Positions 29,044 through 39,823 are shown, numbered from the stretch's first letter. The stretch: 64,000 bases of DNA from Dechloromonas hankyongensis (GCF_022012295.1 NZ_JAKLTN010000006.1:1-64000); one strand, 5' to 3'. Notes: generated by a model from the letters alone, not told the origin. Program-made: numbers and translations.

Positions 29044-29652
29044 TTATTCGTGTGGAACGGTGTCGGCAAAGGCAGGGCGCTGCATCAGCTTGTCGTACAG
29101 CTTGGCCAGGTTGGGGTGGGCGGCCTGCCATTCGATGGCCGGGAAGCGGAAGCACAGGTAACCGAGCGCCGTGCCGACCGCGATGTCGGCCATCGAGATA
29201 TGGGTGCCCATGCAGAAGGCGGTGTCGCCCAGTTCTTTCGCCATGAATTCGAGGCTGCGGGCGATCTTGGCGTGCTGGCGTTCGATCCAGCTGGCGCTGC
29301 GTTCCTTGGCCGGGCGCTTGCCCTCGAGCAGGGCGGCGACGGCGGCGTCGCACAGGCCGTCGGCCAGGGCTTCCCAGCGCTTCACTTCGATCCGCTCGCG
29401 GTTGGGGGCTGGGAACAGCTTGTTGTTCGGGGTGACGTTGTCGATGTATTCGACGATGACACGCGAATCGAACAGCGGCGTTTCGTCGTCGAGCATCAGG
29501 ACGGGGACCTTGCCCAGCGGATTGATGTCCGGCACCTTGCTGCCCTCGGCCCAGGGCGAGTCGATCACGAACTCGTATTCAATCTTCTTTTCGGCCAGCA
29601 CGACACGCACTTTGCGCGTGTAGGGGCTGGTGTGGGAGCCGATCAGCTTCAT
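29044..29652 (-). CDS. Glutathione S-transferase family protein
   Basis: A 202-residue GST. The thioredoxin-like N-terminal half (MKLIGSHTSPYTRKVRVVLAEKKIEYEF) has the active-site Ser/Tyr region, followed by the glutathione-contacting VPVLMLDDETPLFDSRVIVEY. The all-helical C-terminal half contains MADIAVGTALGYLCFRF. It is a typical bacterial detoxification GST, possibly YfcF/YibF-like; the substrate is unknown. TATAAT on the minus strand at 29680-29685 gives a plausible own promoter, and a terminator follows the stop. Confidence 0.93.
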   Translation of the reverse strand: MKLIGSHTSPYTRKVRVVLAEKKIEYEFVIDSPWAEGSKVPDINPLGKVPVLMLDDETPLFDSRVIVEYIDNVTPNNKLFPAPNRERIEVKRWEALADGLCDAAVAALLEGKRPAKERSASWIERQHAKIARSLEFMAKELGDTAFCMGTHISMADIAVGTALGYLCFRFPAIEWQAAHPNLAKLYDKLMQRPAFADTVPHE

Positions 29653-29713
29653 CGCAAGCTCTCTGGTTTGGGGACTTCGATTATAGCGTATGGGCAGTAC
29701 CGGACGGGGAAGG

Positions 29714-31114
<1,401 letters not shown>

Positions 31115-31117
31115 GCC

Positions 31118-31393
31118 ATGCAGTGCGCCAAATGCGGCCAGGAAGTGCCGGCCGACGCCATCTACTGTCCGCATTGCACCGGCGACCGGAAAACCACGGA
31201 TCGCGAAGTGATCCGTGGCGGTATCCGGGGTGGCGCGATCGGCCTGTTCCTCGGCATGTTGCCGACGGTCTGGCTGCTCTTCCAGTTCGGCGCCGAGCGC
31301 GGCATCAAGGCCATCGCCTTTGCCGTGCCGATCGCCACCTTCACCACCGGGCTGATCATCGGCCTGGTCAAGGCCAAGCGCGATTGGAAATGA
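31118..31393 (+). CDS. Zinc-ribbon membrane protein, hypothetical
   Basis: A 91-residue protein with an N-terminal zinc ribbon (CAKC at residues 3-6 and CPHC at 18-21) followed by two hydrophobic helices (about 40-57 and 66-84, GGAIGLFLGMLPTVWLLF and AIAFAVPIATFTTGLIIGLV). It starts 3 bp after purB, so it is probably co-transcribed. The role is unknown; zinc-ribbon plus two helices is a common design for small membrane proteins of unassigned function. Confidence 0.82.
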   Translation: MQCAKCGQEVPADAIYCPHCTGDRKTTDREVIRGGIRGGAIGLFLGMLPTVWLLFQFGAERGIKAIAFAVPIATFTTGLIIGLVKAKRDWK

Positions 31394-31400
31394 GGGGCTG

Positions 31401-31510
31401 GTTGCTAGTGGTTAGTTGCTAGCTACTAGCAAAACCAAACGCCAACGACGCCCAGCCGACTCATTTCCATACCAGGCACACTAATAACCAACGACCAACT
31501 ATTAGCAACT
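31401..31510. repeat. AT-rich intergenic inverted-repeat region
   Basis: GTTGCTAG/GGTTAG units on the left (31401-31432, including the 7-bp hairpin TTGCTAG-CTA-CTAGCAA) are partly mirrored on the right (31481-31510, ACTATTAGCAAC). Base composition is well below the surrounding GC level. It separates the zinc-ribbon gene from the DUF2322 gene. Confidence 0.45.
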
Positions 31511-31516
31511 ATCAAC

Positions 31517-31834
31517 ATGTCTTTCGCTGAAAATCTGAAGAAACTGCCGGGCATCTCGCATCTGGCCGCCATCAACCTTCTCGACGCCGACGGCAACGTC
31601 GCGGCCACCATCGAGAACAAGGCCGGTAGCCAGGGTTCCCTGGCCGTCTACAACCACCTGGCGCAGACCTACGGGTCGATCAACGCCGAAGCGGCCAAAA
31701 AGGGCCTGGAAATCTTCGCCGAACATACCGAGGACGAGCGCGCCAATCCGGGCAAACATCCGAACATCGCCCGCCTGCTGGCCATCGAATCCGGCGCCCC
31801 GGCGCTGCGCGTCAAGCACGTTTTCGCGGTGTGA
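31517..31834 (+). CDS. DUF2322 family protein
   Basis: A 105-residue soluble protein matching my recollection of the DUF2322 family: MSFAENLKKLPGISHLAAINL at the start, AAKKGLEIFAEHTEDER in the middle and HPNIARLLAIESG near the end. No signal peptide, membrane segment or cysteine is present. It stands alone between an AT-rich repeat region and a perfect 20-bp palindrome. Function unknown. Confidence 0.82.
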   Translation: MSFAENLKKLPGISHLAAINLLDADGNVAATIENKAGSQGSLAVYNHLAQTYGSINAEAAKKGLEIFAEHTEDERANPGKHPNIARLLAIESGAPALRVKHVFAV

Positions 31835-31841
31835 CACCCGC

Positions 31842-31861
31842 TCGGTGACCGCGGTCACCGA
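31842..31861. promoter_or_regulatory. Perfect 20-bp palindrome
   Basis: TCGGTGACCGCGGTCACCGA is identical to its reverse complement. It begins 8 bases after the DUF2322 stop and lies 117 bases before the cytochrome c' ATG. There is no T-tract, so it reads more like an operator than a terminator. Confidence 0.5.
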
Positions 31862-31915
31862 CGTGCCGCGAGGGGCTGATAGAGTGCCATCCTCGGCCGC
31901 GGGCAAAAGTATTTT

Positions 31916-31943
31916 GGAATAATTCCCGGTCGACCCGCGTATA
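31916..31943 (+). promoter_or_regulatory. Putative ECF-sigma-type promoter of the cytochrome c' gene
   Basis: GGAATAA (31916-31922), a 15-base spacer and CGTATA (31938-31943) resemble extracytoplasmic-function sigma promoters. The distance to the ATG at 31979 allows a short leader with the AACGGAG ribosome site. The call rests on motif likeness only. Confidence 0.35.
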
Positions 31944-31978
31944 CCCCTCGTGTCCAACCCAATAACGGAGAAAAATCG

Positions 31979-32434
31979 ATGAAATCCAAGCTCTTGCTGT
32001 CCCTGCTCGCCCTGACCCTGGCCGGCACCGCGGCCGCCCAGGTCAAGCCGGAAGACGCCATCAAGTTCCGCCAGTCCGGCTACGCCTTCATGTCCTGGAA
32101 CATGCAGCGCATCAAGGCCAACGTCGAAGGCCAGTACAACAAGGACGAAGTGATCAAGGCGGCCACTGCCATCCAGGCTATCGCCAACTCCGGCATGGGC
32201 GCCCTCTACCTGCCAGGCACCGACCACGGCAAGGGCTGGGAAGAAACCCGCGTCAAGCCGGAGCTGTTCACCAACAAGGAAGGCGTCGGCAAGGTGGCGG
32301 GCGCCTTCGTCAAGGAAGCCAACGAAATGGCCAAGGTCGCCGCTGCCGGCGATGCGGCTGCCAGCAAGGAGCAGTTCGGCAAGCTGAGCGGCACCTGCAA
32401 GGGCTGTCACGACGATTTCAAGATCAAGAAATAA
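31979..32434 (+). CDS. Cytochrome c' (class II c-type cytochrome)
   Basis: A 151-residue periplasmic cytochrome c'. The signal peptide is MKSKLLLSLLALTLAGTAAA, and the mature four-helix bundle begins near QVKPEDAIKFRQSGYAFMSWN. The haem-binding motif CKGCH sits at the extreme C-terminus (C140, C143, H144), as class II cytochromes require. Such proteins bind NO and protect against nitrosative stress, which suits a denitrifier. A terminator and a cytochrome b561 gene follow. Confidence 0.95.
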   Translation: MKSKLLLSLLALTLAGTAAAQVKPEDAIKFRQSGYAFMSWNMQRIKANVEGQYNKDEVIKAATAIQAIANSGMGALYLPGTDHGKGWEETRVKPELFTNKEGVGKVAGAFVKEANEMAKVAAAGDAAASKEQFGKLSGTCKGCHDDFKIKK

Positions 32435-32460
32435 GCTACCATCTCCCGGCAGCAAATCGA

Positions 32461-32488
32461 CAGGCGCCGCAAGGTGCCTGTTTTGTTT
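32461..32488 (+). terminator. Terminator after the cytochrome c' gene
   Basis: CAGGCGCC and GGTGCCTG pair (one G-T pair) around GCAA, followed by TTTTGTTT. It separates the cytochrome c' gene from the cytochrome b561 gene, perhaps incompletely. Confidence 0.8.
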
Positions 32489-32508
32489 CAACGATACGAA
32501 GGATATCC

Positions 32509-33204
32509 ATGAACGGCAAACAGGTCCGGGTCCTGGTCTGGGACTGGCCGACCCGGCTTTTTCACTGGCTGTTGGCGGTCAGCGTCGTCGCCGCCATCGT
32601 CAGCGGCGAAGTGGGCGGTTCGCTGATCGAATGCCACGGCCGCATCGGCCTGTTCATCGTCGGCCTGCTGGCCTTCCGCCTGGCTTGGGGCGTGGTCGGC
32701 TCGACCTATGCCCGGTTCGGCCATTTCTTCCCGACGCCGGCTAAAATTCGGGCCTACCTGCAGGGCGACTGGCGCGGCCATGGCCACAATCCGCTCGGCG
32801 CCTTTTCGGTCTTCGCGCTGCTCGGGGTGCTCGTCATCCAGGTCGGCACCGGCCTGTTCGCCAACGATGACATCGCCTTCTCCGGTCCGCTGTCCAGCCT
32901 GGTCGAACTGGCTGTCAGCAACCGGCTGACCGGCCTGCATCACCTGTCCGGCAAGGTCTTGCTGCTGCTCATCGGACTGCACGTCGGGGCCATTGCCTTC
33001 TATTTCCGGATCAAGAAAGACAATCTGGTCAAGCCGATGCTGACCGGCTGGAAGGACGCCGACCACGGCGTATCGGCCACTGGCGGCGGCCTGCCGGCAC
33101 TGCTGCTGGCGCTGGCCGTGGCGCTCGGCGCCGTCTATGGCGCCAGCGGCCTGTGGCTGCCCGAACCGCCGCCCGCACCGGCGGCCGAAACGCCAAACTG
33201 GTAA
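32509..33204 (+). CDS. Cytochrome b561 family integral membrane protein
   Basis: A 231-residue four-helix di-haem b cytochrome of the prokaryotic b561/Ni-Fe-hydrogenase b-subunit type. It begins VRVLVWDWPTRLFHWLLAVS, the family signature with the first haem-ligand histidine; others are ECHGRIGL, LTGLHHLSGK and LIGLHVGAI. A fifth hydrophobic stretch near the C-terminus (ALLLALAVALGAVYGASG) is followed by a Pro-rich tail. Next to cytochrome c', it probably links the quinone pool to periplasmic cytochromes. Confidence 0.92.
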   Translation: MNGKQVRVLVWDWPTRLFHWLLAVSVVAAIVSGEVGGSLIECHGRIGLFIVGLLAFRLAWGVVGSTYARFGHFFPTPAKIRAYLQGDWRGHGHNPLGAFSVFALLGVLVIQVGTGLFANDDIAFSGPLSSLVELAVSNRLTGLHHLSGKVLLLLIGLHVGAIAFYFRIKKDNLVKPMLTGWKDADHGVSATGGGLPALLLALAVALGAVYGASGLWLPEPPPAPAAETPNW

Positions 33205-33243
33205 GGGAAAGGAAACCTCCTTCGCCAGAAACGATGCAGTATC

Positions 33244-36231
33244 ATGCGCGGACTCGTTCGCCCTCCGCAGATCGGTAATTCGCGCATGTCCCCTCACAAA
33301 CCCAAGGCATCGGCAGGAAGCACCGCTCCGTCCGGTCGGAAAACCACACCGACGAAAGAAGGTGTGACGCCGTCATTTCCCGTCGTCGGCATGGGGGCTT
33401 CGGCCGGTGGCCTGGATGCCTTCGAACAATTCTTCCAGCACCTGTGCGCCGACAGCGGCATGGCTTTTGTGGTGGTTCAGCATCTTGATCCCGCCCACGC
33501 CAGCCTGTTGGTCGAAATCCTGCAACGGAGCACGCCGATGCTGGTGCTGGAAGCGGTGGACCAGTTGCCGGTGGTGCCCAACCGGGTCTACGTCATACCG
33601 CCCAACCGCGACATGATCATCGCCAACGGGGTGCTGCAGCTGAGCATTCCAGACCTGCCGCACGGACAGCGCATGCCAGTCGACACCTTCCTGTGCTCGT
33701 TGGCCGAGGAGTGCGGTAACCAGGCCATCGGCATCGTGCTGTCCGGTACCGGTACCGACGGCACCCATGGCTTGCAGAAGATCCGTGATGCCGGCGGCAT
33801 GTCACTGGTGCAGGAGCCGGACACGGCCAAATTCGGCGGCATGCCGAGCCGGGCCATTCAGGCCGGCTCGGCCAGCCATGTGCTGCCGGTCGAACAGATG
33901 CCGGCGCTGTTGCTGGCCAGCCGGGGCGCCGCGGGCCCCGTTCCGGAAATGCCGCCGCGGCCGGACAGGGCGGGCAATATCAACCGCATTCTGCAGTTAT
34001 TGAGCGCGGCCAGCGGCCATGACTTTTCGCTGTACAAGAAAAGCACCATCGGCCGCCGTATCGAGCGCCGCATGGCGCAGCACGACATTCACGACATCGA
34101 GGCGTATGCCCGCTACCTGAAGGAACAGCCGGGCGAACTGCAAGCGCTGTTCAAGGAATTGCTGATCAACGTCACCAGCTTCTTCCGCGATGCCGAGGCC
34201 TTCGACGTGCTGAAGCAGGAAATCCTGCCCCAGCTGTTCGCCGACAAGCCGGAGGATTATGTGTTCCGGGCATGGGTGGCGGGCTGCGCGACCGGCGAGG
34301 AAGCCTATTCGCTGGCCATCCTGCTGCACGAATATATGGACGAGTCGCAGCGCAGCTTCAAGGTCCAGCTCTACGCCACCGATCTCGACGACGAAGCGAT
34401 CAACCATGCCCGGGCCGGCGTCTATCCGCTCAATGTCGCGCAGGACGTGACGGCGGAGCGGCTGCGCCGCTTCTTCGTCAAGGAAGACGGGCGCTACCGG
34501 ATCCGCAAGGAAATCCGCGAGATGGTGGTGTTCGCAGTCCAGAACGTGATCAAGGACCCGCCGTTTACCCGCCTCGATCTGCTTTGCTGCCGCAACCTGA
34601 TGATTTATCTGGAAACGGAATTGCAGAACCGGCTGATTCCGGCCTTCCACTACGCACTGCGGCCGGGCGGCGTGCTGTTCCTTTCCCCGTCGGAAAGCAT
34701 AGGCAACCATCCGGAACTGTTCGAGGCGCAAAACCGCAAATGGAAGTTCTACCGCGCCACCCATTTCCCCCCCGCCAGCCAGGCGGTCATGACGCAAGGC
34801 CGGGCCTGGTCCGTCGACTACAGCCGGCATGCCACAGAGGACACAATGAAACGAGCCAAGGAAACCAATTTCGCTGAAATGGCCCGGCGAACCTTGCTGC
34901 AATCCTATGCGCCCGCTTCCGTAGTCACCGACCGCAAGGGCAATATCCTCTATGTGCACGGCGATACCGGCCCCTATCTGCGTCCGGCCCCCGGCCAGGC
35001 CTCGCTGAGCGTCATCGACATGGCGCGCGACGGATTGCAGCTGGAACTGCGCGGGGCATTGCAGACGGCGGCCTCGGGCGGCGCCACGCTCGACCGGATG
35101 GCTTCGATCAAGAACAAGGACAGCTTGCAGAATGTCAGGTTCAGCGTCCGGCCACTGGTCGATCCGGTGGCCGGCGAGGACTTCCTGCTGGTCAGCTTTC
35201 AGGAAGTGGCGGATGACGCGCCGAAAAAGACCGGCCGGGGCAAAGGAGCGGCCTTGCCCGCCGAGTTGCAACGGATCGGCGAGCTGGAGCGCCAGCTGGC
35301 CTACACCCGGGAGGGGCTGCAGGCCACCATCGAGGAACAGCAGGCGTCCAACGAAGAGCTGAAATCGTCCAACGAGGAACTGCAGTCCACCAACGAGGAG
35401 CTGCAATCGACCAACGAGGAACTGGAAACCTCCAAGGAAGAGCTGCATTCGCTCAATGAAGAGCTGATCACGGTCAACAACGAATTGCAGAGCAAGATCG
35501 AGCAGTTGGCCGACATGCAGAACGACATGAAGAATCTGCTCGACAACATCAGCGTTGGCACCGTTTTCCTCGACCAGCACCTGGTGATCCGGCGCTTTAC
35601 CCGCGAGGCGCAGCGCGTCTATCGCCTGGTCGCGTCCGACGTCGGCCGGCCGCTGGGCGACATCAAGTCCGACCTGGTGGTCGACGACCTGCTGGCCGAG
35701 GCGCAAACCGTGCTCGATTCGCTGGTTCCCTGCGAACGCGAGGTGCGCACGCTGGGCGATGCCACCTATCTGGTGCGTATCCAGCCTTACCGGACGCTGG
35801 ACAATGTCATCGAGGGCGTCGTCCTGACCTTCACCGACATCAGCCGGCGCATCGAGGCGGAAGAGGCGGGGCGCGCCGCCCGCGACCTCGCCGAGGCCAT
35901 CGTCGACACCGCGCGCGAGCCGCTGCTGGTGCTCAATGGCAAATTGGAGGTGATCAGTGCCAGCCGCTCGTTCTACCGCCATTTCAAGGTTGTTCCGCAG
36001 GAAACCGTCGGGCGTTCGGTCTACGCTCTGGGCAACGGCAAATGGGCCATTCCGGCACTCGCCGAGTTGCTGGAAACGGTGCTGCCGCGCGACCGCAGTG
36101 TCGAGGGCTATGTCGTCGACCACGATTTCCCCGGCATCGGGCATCAAAAAATGCTGCTCAATGCCCGCCGCCTTGCCGGGGAAGCGGGACAGCCGTCGAT
36201 GATCCTATTGGCCATGGAAAGCATCGACTGA
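33244..36231 (+). CDS. CheB-CheR fusion with coiled coil and PAS domains
   Basis: A 995-residue cytoplasmic protein. The CheB methylesterase domain (about 40-225) has the serine in GASAGGLDAF, the histidine in VVQHLDPAH and the aspartate in GTGTDGTHG. The CheR methyltransferase follows (about 245-500), with the SAM-binding GCATGEEAYSLA and DLLCCRNLMIYL. A long coiled coil of SNEEL/TNEEL heptads (about 690-755) and two PAS domains (about 760-870 and 880-985) complete it. No histidine kinase domain is present; the next gene supplies one. Such fusions are thought to modify or sense outside the flagellar array. The start could be the ATG at 33286. Confidence 0.92.
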   Translation: MRGLVRPPQIGNSRMSPHKPKASAGSTAPSGRKTTPTKEGVTPSFPVVGMGASAGGLDAFEQFFQHLCADSGMAFVVVQHLDPAHASLLVEILQRSTPMLVLEAVDQLPVVPNRVYVIPPNRDMIIANGVLQLSIPDLPHGQRMPVDTFLCSLAEECGNQAIGIVLSGTGTDGTHGLQKIRDAGGMSLVQEPDTAKFGGMPSRAIQAGSASHVLPVEQMPALLLASRGAAGPVPEMPPRPDRAGNINRILQLLSAASGHDFSLYKKSTIGRRIERRMAQHDIHDIEAYARYLKEQPGELQALFKELLINVTSFFRDAEAFDVLKQEILPQLFADKPEDYVFRAWVAGCATGEEAYSLAILLHEYMDESQRSFKVQLYATDLDDEAINHARAGVYPLNVAQDVTAERLRRFFVKEDGRYRIRKEIREMVVFAVQNVIKDPPFTRLDLLCCRNLMIYLETELQNRLIPAFHYALRPGGVLFLSPSESIGNHPELFEAQNRKWKFYRATHFPPASQAVMTQGRAWSVDYSRHATEDTMKRAKETNFAEMARRTLLQSYAPASVVTDRKGNILYVHGDTGPYLRPAPGQASLSVIDMARDGLQLELRGALQTAASGGATLDRMASIKNKDSLQNVRFSVRPLVDPVAGEDFLLVSFQEVADDAPKKTGRGKGAALPAELQRIGELERQLAYTREGLQATIEEQQASNEELKSSNEELQSTNEELQSTNEELETSKEELHSLNEELITVNNELQSKIEQLADMQNDMKNLLDNISVGTVFLDQHLVIRRFTREAQRVYRLVASDVGRPLGDIKSDLVVDDLLAEAQTVLDSLVPCEREVRTLGDATYLVRIQPYRTLDNVIEGVVLTFTDISRRIEAEEAGRAARDLAEAIVDTAREPLLVLNGKLEVISASRSFYRHFKVVPQETVGRSVYALGNGKWAIPALAELLETVLPRDRSVEGYVVDHDFPGIGHQKMLLNARRLAGEAGQPSMILLAMESID
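35347..35460 (+). repeat. Tandem coding repeat of the SNEEL/TNEEL coiled coil
   Basis: About five 21-base units encoding (S/T)NEELxS heptads run in tandem inside the CheB-CheR-PAS gene. Units differ mainly at third positions, so the repeat is maintained at protein level. Confidence 0.7.
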
Positions 36232-36347
36232 GAATTTTTTTTGGAATGTTTTCATGGGGAACGGGGTGCCTGTTTGCCATCTCCTGTCATGTCAAGGCAA
36301 TTCTGGACAACATGGCCCCGGTTTCCTTGTAAATAGCGAGCGAACCC

Positions 36348-39300
36348 ATGGCTGACGAACCGTCATTGCGATCCGAAGCGGAAGCCCGGTTGGGCGGCTT
36401 GCCGGCGGACCCCGCGTCGCCGGACGGTGATGCCCGTCTGGTGCACGAACTGCAGGTGTACCAGATCGAACTGGAGATGCAGAACGAGGCGCTGCGCCAG
36501 ACGCAAATCACCCTCGAAGAGTCGCGCGACCGCTATGTCGATCTGTACGAGTTCGCCCCGGTCGGCTACGTCACGCTCGGCGCTGGCGGGATGATCGCCC
36601 GGATCAACCTGACGGGCGCCGCCTTGCTTGGGGTCGAGCGTCAAAAGCTGTTGCACAAGCGTTTCCAGGCATTGGTCGATACGGCCGATCGCGATTCCTG
36701 GCAGCAGCATTTCGTCCAGGCGATGAGAACCATGGACCACGGCAGCGTCGAAGTGCTCATCCGGCGCGGCGATGGCAGCGCCTTCGATGCCCTGGTCGAG
36801 TATCGGTGGGAAAGCGGCCGGGCCGGCATTGGCGAGTCCGGTCTGCGCCTGGCCATCAGCGATATCAGCCGGCGCAAGGCAGCCGAACGCGAGTTGCGGT
36901 ACAGCAAGGAACGGCTGGAGCAGCAGGTGACCGAGCGCACGGCGGAACTGGTGCAGGTGGCCGAGAACATGCGCCAGTTCATCAAGCAGGCGCCGACGGG
37001 TATCGCCATGTTCGATACCGACATGAACTACCTGGCGACCAGCGATCGCTGGCTGGCCGACTACGGCGGCGGCCATGCCGAACTGGTCGGCAACAACCAC
37101 TACGCCCTGTTCCCCGATTTGCCGCCGTCCTGGCGCAGCACCTGCGAGCGGGGGCTGGCCGGCGAAACCATCAAGAACGACGAAGACCTCTGGTATCAGC
37201 CGGACGGCCGCAAGCGCTGGTCGCGCTGGGCCGTGCTGCCGTGGCGCCAGCACAATGGCGCGATCGGCGGCATCATCATTTCGGCCGAGGACATCAGCCA
37301 GCGCAAACAGGCCGAGGAAGACCTGCGCGAGAGCGAGGCGCGCTTCCGGGCCACTGCCGATGCGGCGCCGGTGTTGATCTGGGTGACGGGTACCGACCAG
37401 TCATGCACCTGGGTCAACCAGCGCTGGCTGGAATTCACCGGCCGCCAGATGGGGCAGGAATTGGGTCCGGGTTGGCTCGATGGCGTGCATCCCGACGATG
37501 TGGCGCGCTACCTGTCCGGTTTCGACGACGCCTTCAACCGGCGCGAGGTGTTCGAAATGGAATACCGCCTGCGCAACGGGCAGGGCGAATACCGTTGGCT
37601 GATCGACCGCGGGGTGCCCCATTACGGGCCGGGCGGCGAGTTCGTCGGCTATATCGGCTGCTGCATCGACAATACGACGCGCAAACTGGCCGAGCAGGAT
37701 CTCGCCGTGGCCAAGGAAGCCGCCGAGCAGGCCAACCAGGCGAAGTCGATTTTCCTGGCCAACATGAGCCACGAAATACGCACGCCGCTCAACGCCATCA
37801 TCGGCCTCGGCCACCTGCTCCGCCGCCATATCGCCGATCCGGCCCAGCGCCAGCGGCTCGAGCAGTTGTGCGCCAGTTCCGACCATCTGCTGGCCATCAT
37901 CAACGACATCTTCGATTTGTCGAAAATCGAGGCGCATACGCAGTTGATCGATCTAGCCGATTTCCGGCTTGCCGATGTGCTCGGCAAGGTCGAGCGCATC
38001 GTCGCCGAGCAGGCGCAGGAAAAGGGGCTGGCCTTCGTCATCGACGTCGAGCCGCCGCTGCGGACCGTCGCGCTGCGCGGCGATGTGCTGCGCCTGACCC
38101 AGGTGCTGGTCAATCTGTGCGGCAACGCCGCCAAATTTACCGACCAGGGCCAGGTTCGCCTGAGCATTGCCAGTCAGGCCGAGGACGAAGCCGCAGTCAC
38201 GCTGCGTTTCGCCGTCGAGGACACCGGTATCGGGATTGCGCCGGCTGACCTGCAGCAGTTGTTTCAGCCGTTCACTCAGGTCGACAGCTCGTTCACCCGC
38301 GAACGCGGCGGCACCGGCCTCGGCCTGGCGATCAGCCAGCATTTGGTCGGCATGATGGGCGGAGCGATCAAGGTCGATAGCGAACTCGGTGCCGGCAGCT
38401 GTTTTTCCTTCGCGCTGACCTTGCCGCGTGCGGCCGCCGAGATGGCCGAAGCCGACCGGCCGGCGGGCAGTGTCGAGCGTCTGGATTTCCAGGGACGGCG
38501 CATCCTGTTCGCCGAGGACCATCCCTTGAGCCAGGAAATCCTGTTCGACATGCTCGAAGAGCTTGGTTGCGAGGTCGATGTCGCTTCGGACGGGGTCGAA
38601 GCGGTCGATTCCGCGCAGGCGCGCCCCTATGACCTGATCCTGCTCGACATGCAGATGCCGCGCCTGAACGGCCTGGCCGCCACCCGGGCCATCCGGGCGC
38701 TGCCGGCGCACCAGGCGACGCCGATCATCGCGCTGACCGCCAACGCCTTTGCCGAAGACAAGAAACGCTGCCTGGAGGCCGGCATGAACGGCCACCTCAG
38801 CAAACCGGTGACGCCGGCCGCCCTGGCCACGGCGCTGAGCCAATGGCTGCCTTTTCAGCGCCTGCCCGGCGAGGAGCCATCCGCCGGCGACAACGAATTG
38901 AGCCGTGCCCTGGCCGGCATTGCCGGGCTGGAGGCGCCCGCGGCCTTGGCCGACGCGGCGTCGCAACTCGACTACTGCGCCTTGCTCAAGCGCTTCATCA
39001 CCCTCCACCGGCAGGATTTCGCGCCCTTGCGCCAGCATCTGGCCGACGGCGACCACGAGGCCGCGCATGGCGTGGCCCATCAGATGAAAGGGATCGCCGG
39101 GCTGCTCGGCGCCAAGCGCATCGAATCGCTGGCTACCGAAATCGTCATCGGCTTGCGTACCGAAGTCGATGCCGACACCCTGGCCGGCCTGGTTGATACC
39201 TGCGAAAGCGAATTCGCCAGGCTGGCCGAAGCTGTCCTGACCCTGCCGGCTCCCCCCCCCGGCCGGCACCCTAGGCGCGCTGGGCAGCGGGGCCGGCAGG

Positions 39301-39365
39301 CGCAAAAAAGCCGGCACATGGGCCGGCTTTGCTCGGCGTTGAGGCCGCTTACTGGACCGGCGTAA
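36348..39365 (+). CDS. Multi-PAS hybrid sensor histidine kinase with REC and Hpt domains
   Basis: A 1005-residue cytoplasmic hybrid kinase. Three PAS domains (about 62-180, 200-320 and 325-450) precede HisKA with [13 protein letters not shown] (H near 475), HATPase_c ([18 protein letters not shown]), REC with the phospho-aspartate in LILLDMQMP (about 766) and Hpt with the histidine in [13 protein letters not shown] (about 910). It probably works with the preceding CheB-CheR-PAS gene. The last 35 codons are suspicious: after nine Cs (39252-39260) the frame runs through a terminator and into the convergent gene. With ten Cs it would stop at TAG 39272. Confidence 0.9.
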   Translation: MADEPSLRSEAEARLGGLPADPASPDGDARLVHELQVYQIELEMQNEALRQTQITLEESRDRYVDLYEFAPVGYVTLGAGGMIARINLTGAALLGVERQKLLHKRFQALVDTADRDSWQQHFVQAMRTMDHGSVEVLIRRGDGSAFDALVEYRWESGRAGIGESGLRLAISDISRRKAAERELRYSKERLEQQVTERTAELVQVAENMRQFIKQAPTGIAMFDTDMNYLATSDRWLADYGGGHAELVGNNHYALFPDLPPSWRSTCERGLAGETIKNDEDLWYQPDGRKRWSRWAVLPWRQHNGAIGGIIISAEDISQRKQAEEDLRESEARFRATADAAPVLIWVTGTDQSCTWVNQRWLEFTGRQMGQELGPGWLDGVHPDDVARYLSGFDDAFNRREVFEMEYRLRNGQGEYRWLIDRGVPHYGPGGEFVGYIGCCIDNTTRKLAEQDLAVAKEAAEQANQAKSIFLANMSHEIRTPLNAIIGLGHLLRRHIADPAQRQRLEQLCASSDHLLAIINDIFDLSKIEAHTQLIDLADFRLADVLGKVERIVAEQAQEKGLAFVIDVEPPLRTVALRGDVLRLTQVLVNLCGNAAKFTDQGQVRLSIASQAEDEAAVTLRFAVEDTGIGIAPADLQQLFQPFTQVDSSFTRERGGTGLGLAISQHLVGMMGGAIKVDSELGAGSCFSFALTLPRAAAEMAEADRPAGSVERLDFQGRRILFAEDHPLSQEILFDMLEELGCEVDVASDGVEAVDSAQARPYDLILLDMQMPRLNGLAATRAIRALPAHQATPIIALTANAFAEDKKRCLEAGMNGHLSKPVTPAALATALSQWLPFQRLPGEEPSAGDNELSRALAGIAGLEAPAALADAASQLDYCALLKRFITLHRQDFAPLRQHLADGDHEAAHGVAHQMKGIAGLLGAKRIESLATEIVIGLRTEVDADTLAGLVDTCESEFARLAEAVLTLPAPPPGRHPRRAGQRGRQAQKSRHMGRLCSALRPLTGPA
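39304..39330. terminator. Bidirectional terminator between hybrid kinase and OB-fold gene
   Basis: AAAGCCGGC pairs with GCCGGCTTT, with an A-tract before it. It lies inside the present reading frame of the hybrid kinase, which is a sign that the true stop is upstream. Confidence 0.8.
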
Positions 39366-39714
39366 TGACCGCTTCCTCGATCAGCAGCGGGTAGCTGTAG
39401 CCCATGCCGAAGTCGCGGTTCAGCGTCACCTTGCCGACGATCTTGACGGTCTGCCCGACGGCAGCGGTCTGCTTGCTGGTGACGATCAGGTTGTTGGTGG
39501 TGGCGTCGCCGGTGCCGTCCTGCACATGCACGAAATTGCGCTGCATGATGCCGTTGTTGACCTTGACGACCTTGCCCTGGGCGGCGATTTCCTTGCCCGC
39601 CAATGCGGCCTTTTCCTTGTTGATCGATTCGACCGACTTGACGGCGGGATCGGCGGCAAAGGCGCTGCCGGCCATCAGGAAACCGGCAAAGGCGAGGGCG
39701 ATGATTTTGTTCAT
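39349..39714 (-). CDS. Periplasmic OB-fold protein, hypothetical
   Basis: A 121-residue exported protein. [20 protein letters not shown] is a signal peptide, cleaved before ADPAVKS. The mature part ([59 protein letters not shown]) has the strand pattern of an OB-fold, as in NrfJ-like or BOF-family periplasmic proteins. The ATG at 39714 is chosen because it gives the signal peptide; the frame is open 20 codons further. Role unknown, possibly linked to redox proteins. Confidence 0.82.
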   Translation of the reverse strand: MNKIIALAFAGFLMAGSAFAADPAVKSVESINKEKAALAGKEIAAQGKVVKVNNGIMQRNFVHVQDGTGDATTNNLIVTSKQTAAVGQTVKIVGKVTLNRDFGMGYSYPLLIEEAVITPVQ

Positions 39715-39823
39715 CGGGTGAAGCTCCAGTGGGTGAAAGGTATTGAGTATCCGCCCCGCCTGCTGGCGCGTCAATCGTGCTTCCGCCCTAGCTTGCCCGG
39801 TCGCCCTTGCCGCTCACAAGCAT

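Noticed and set aside
35347-35460. Tandem repeat considered as a variable minisatellite
   Set aside because: The units encode the coiled coil common to CheB-CheR-PAS proteins and differ at synonymous positions, so it is a protein-level feature.
33997-36147. 716-codon open frame antisense to the CheB-CheR-PAS gene
   Set aside because: The opposite strand encodes clear CheB/CheR/PAS motifs; this frame shows none.
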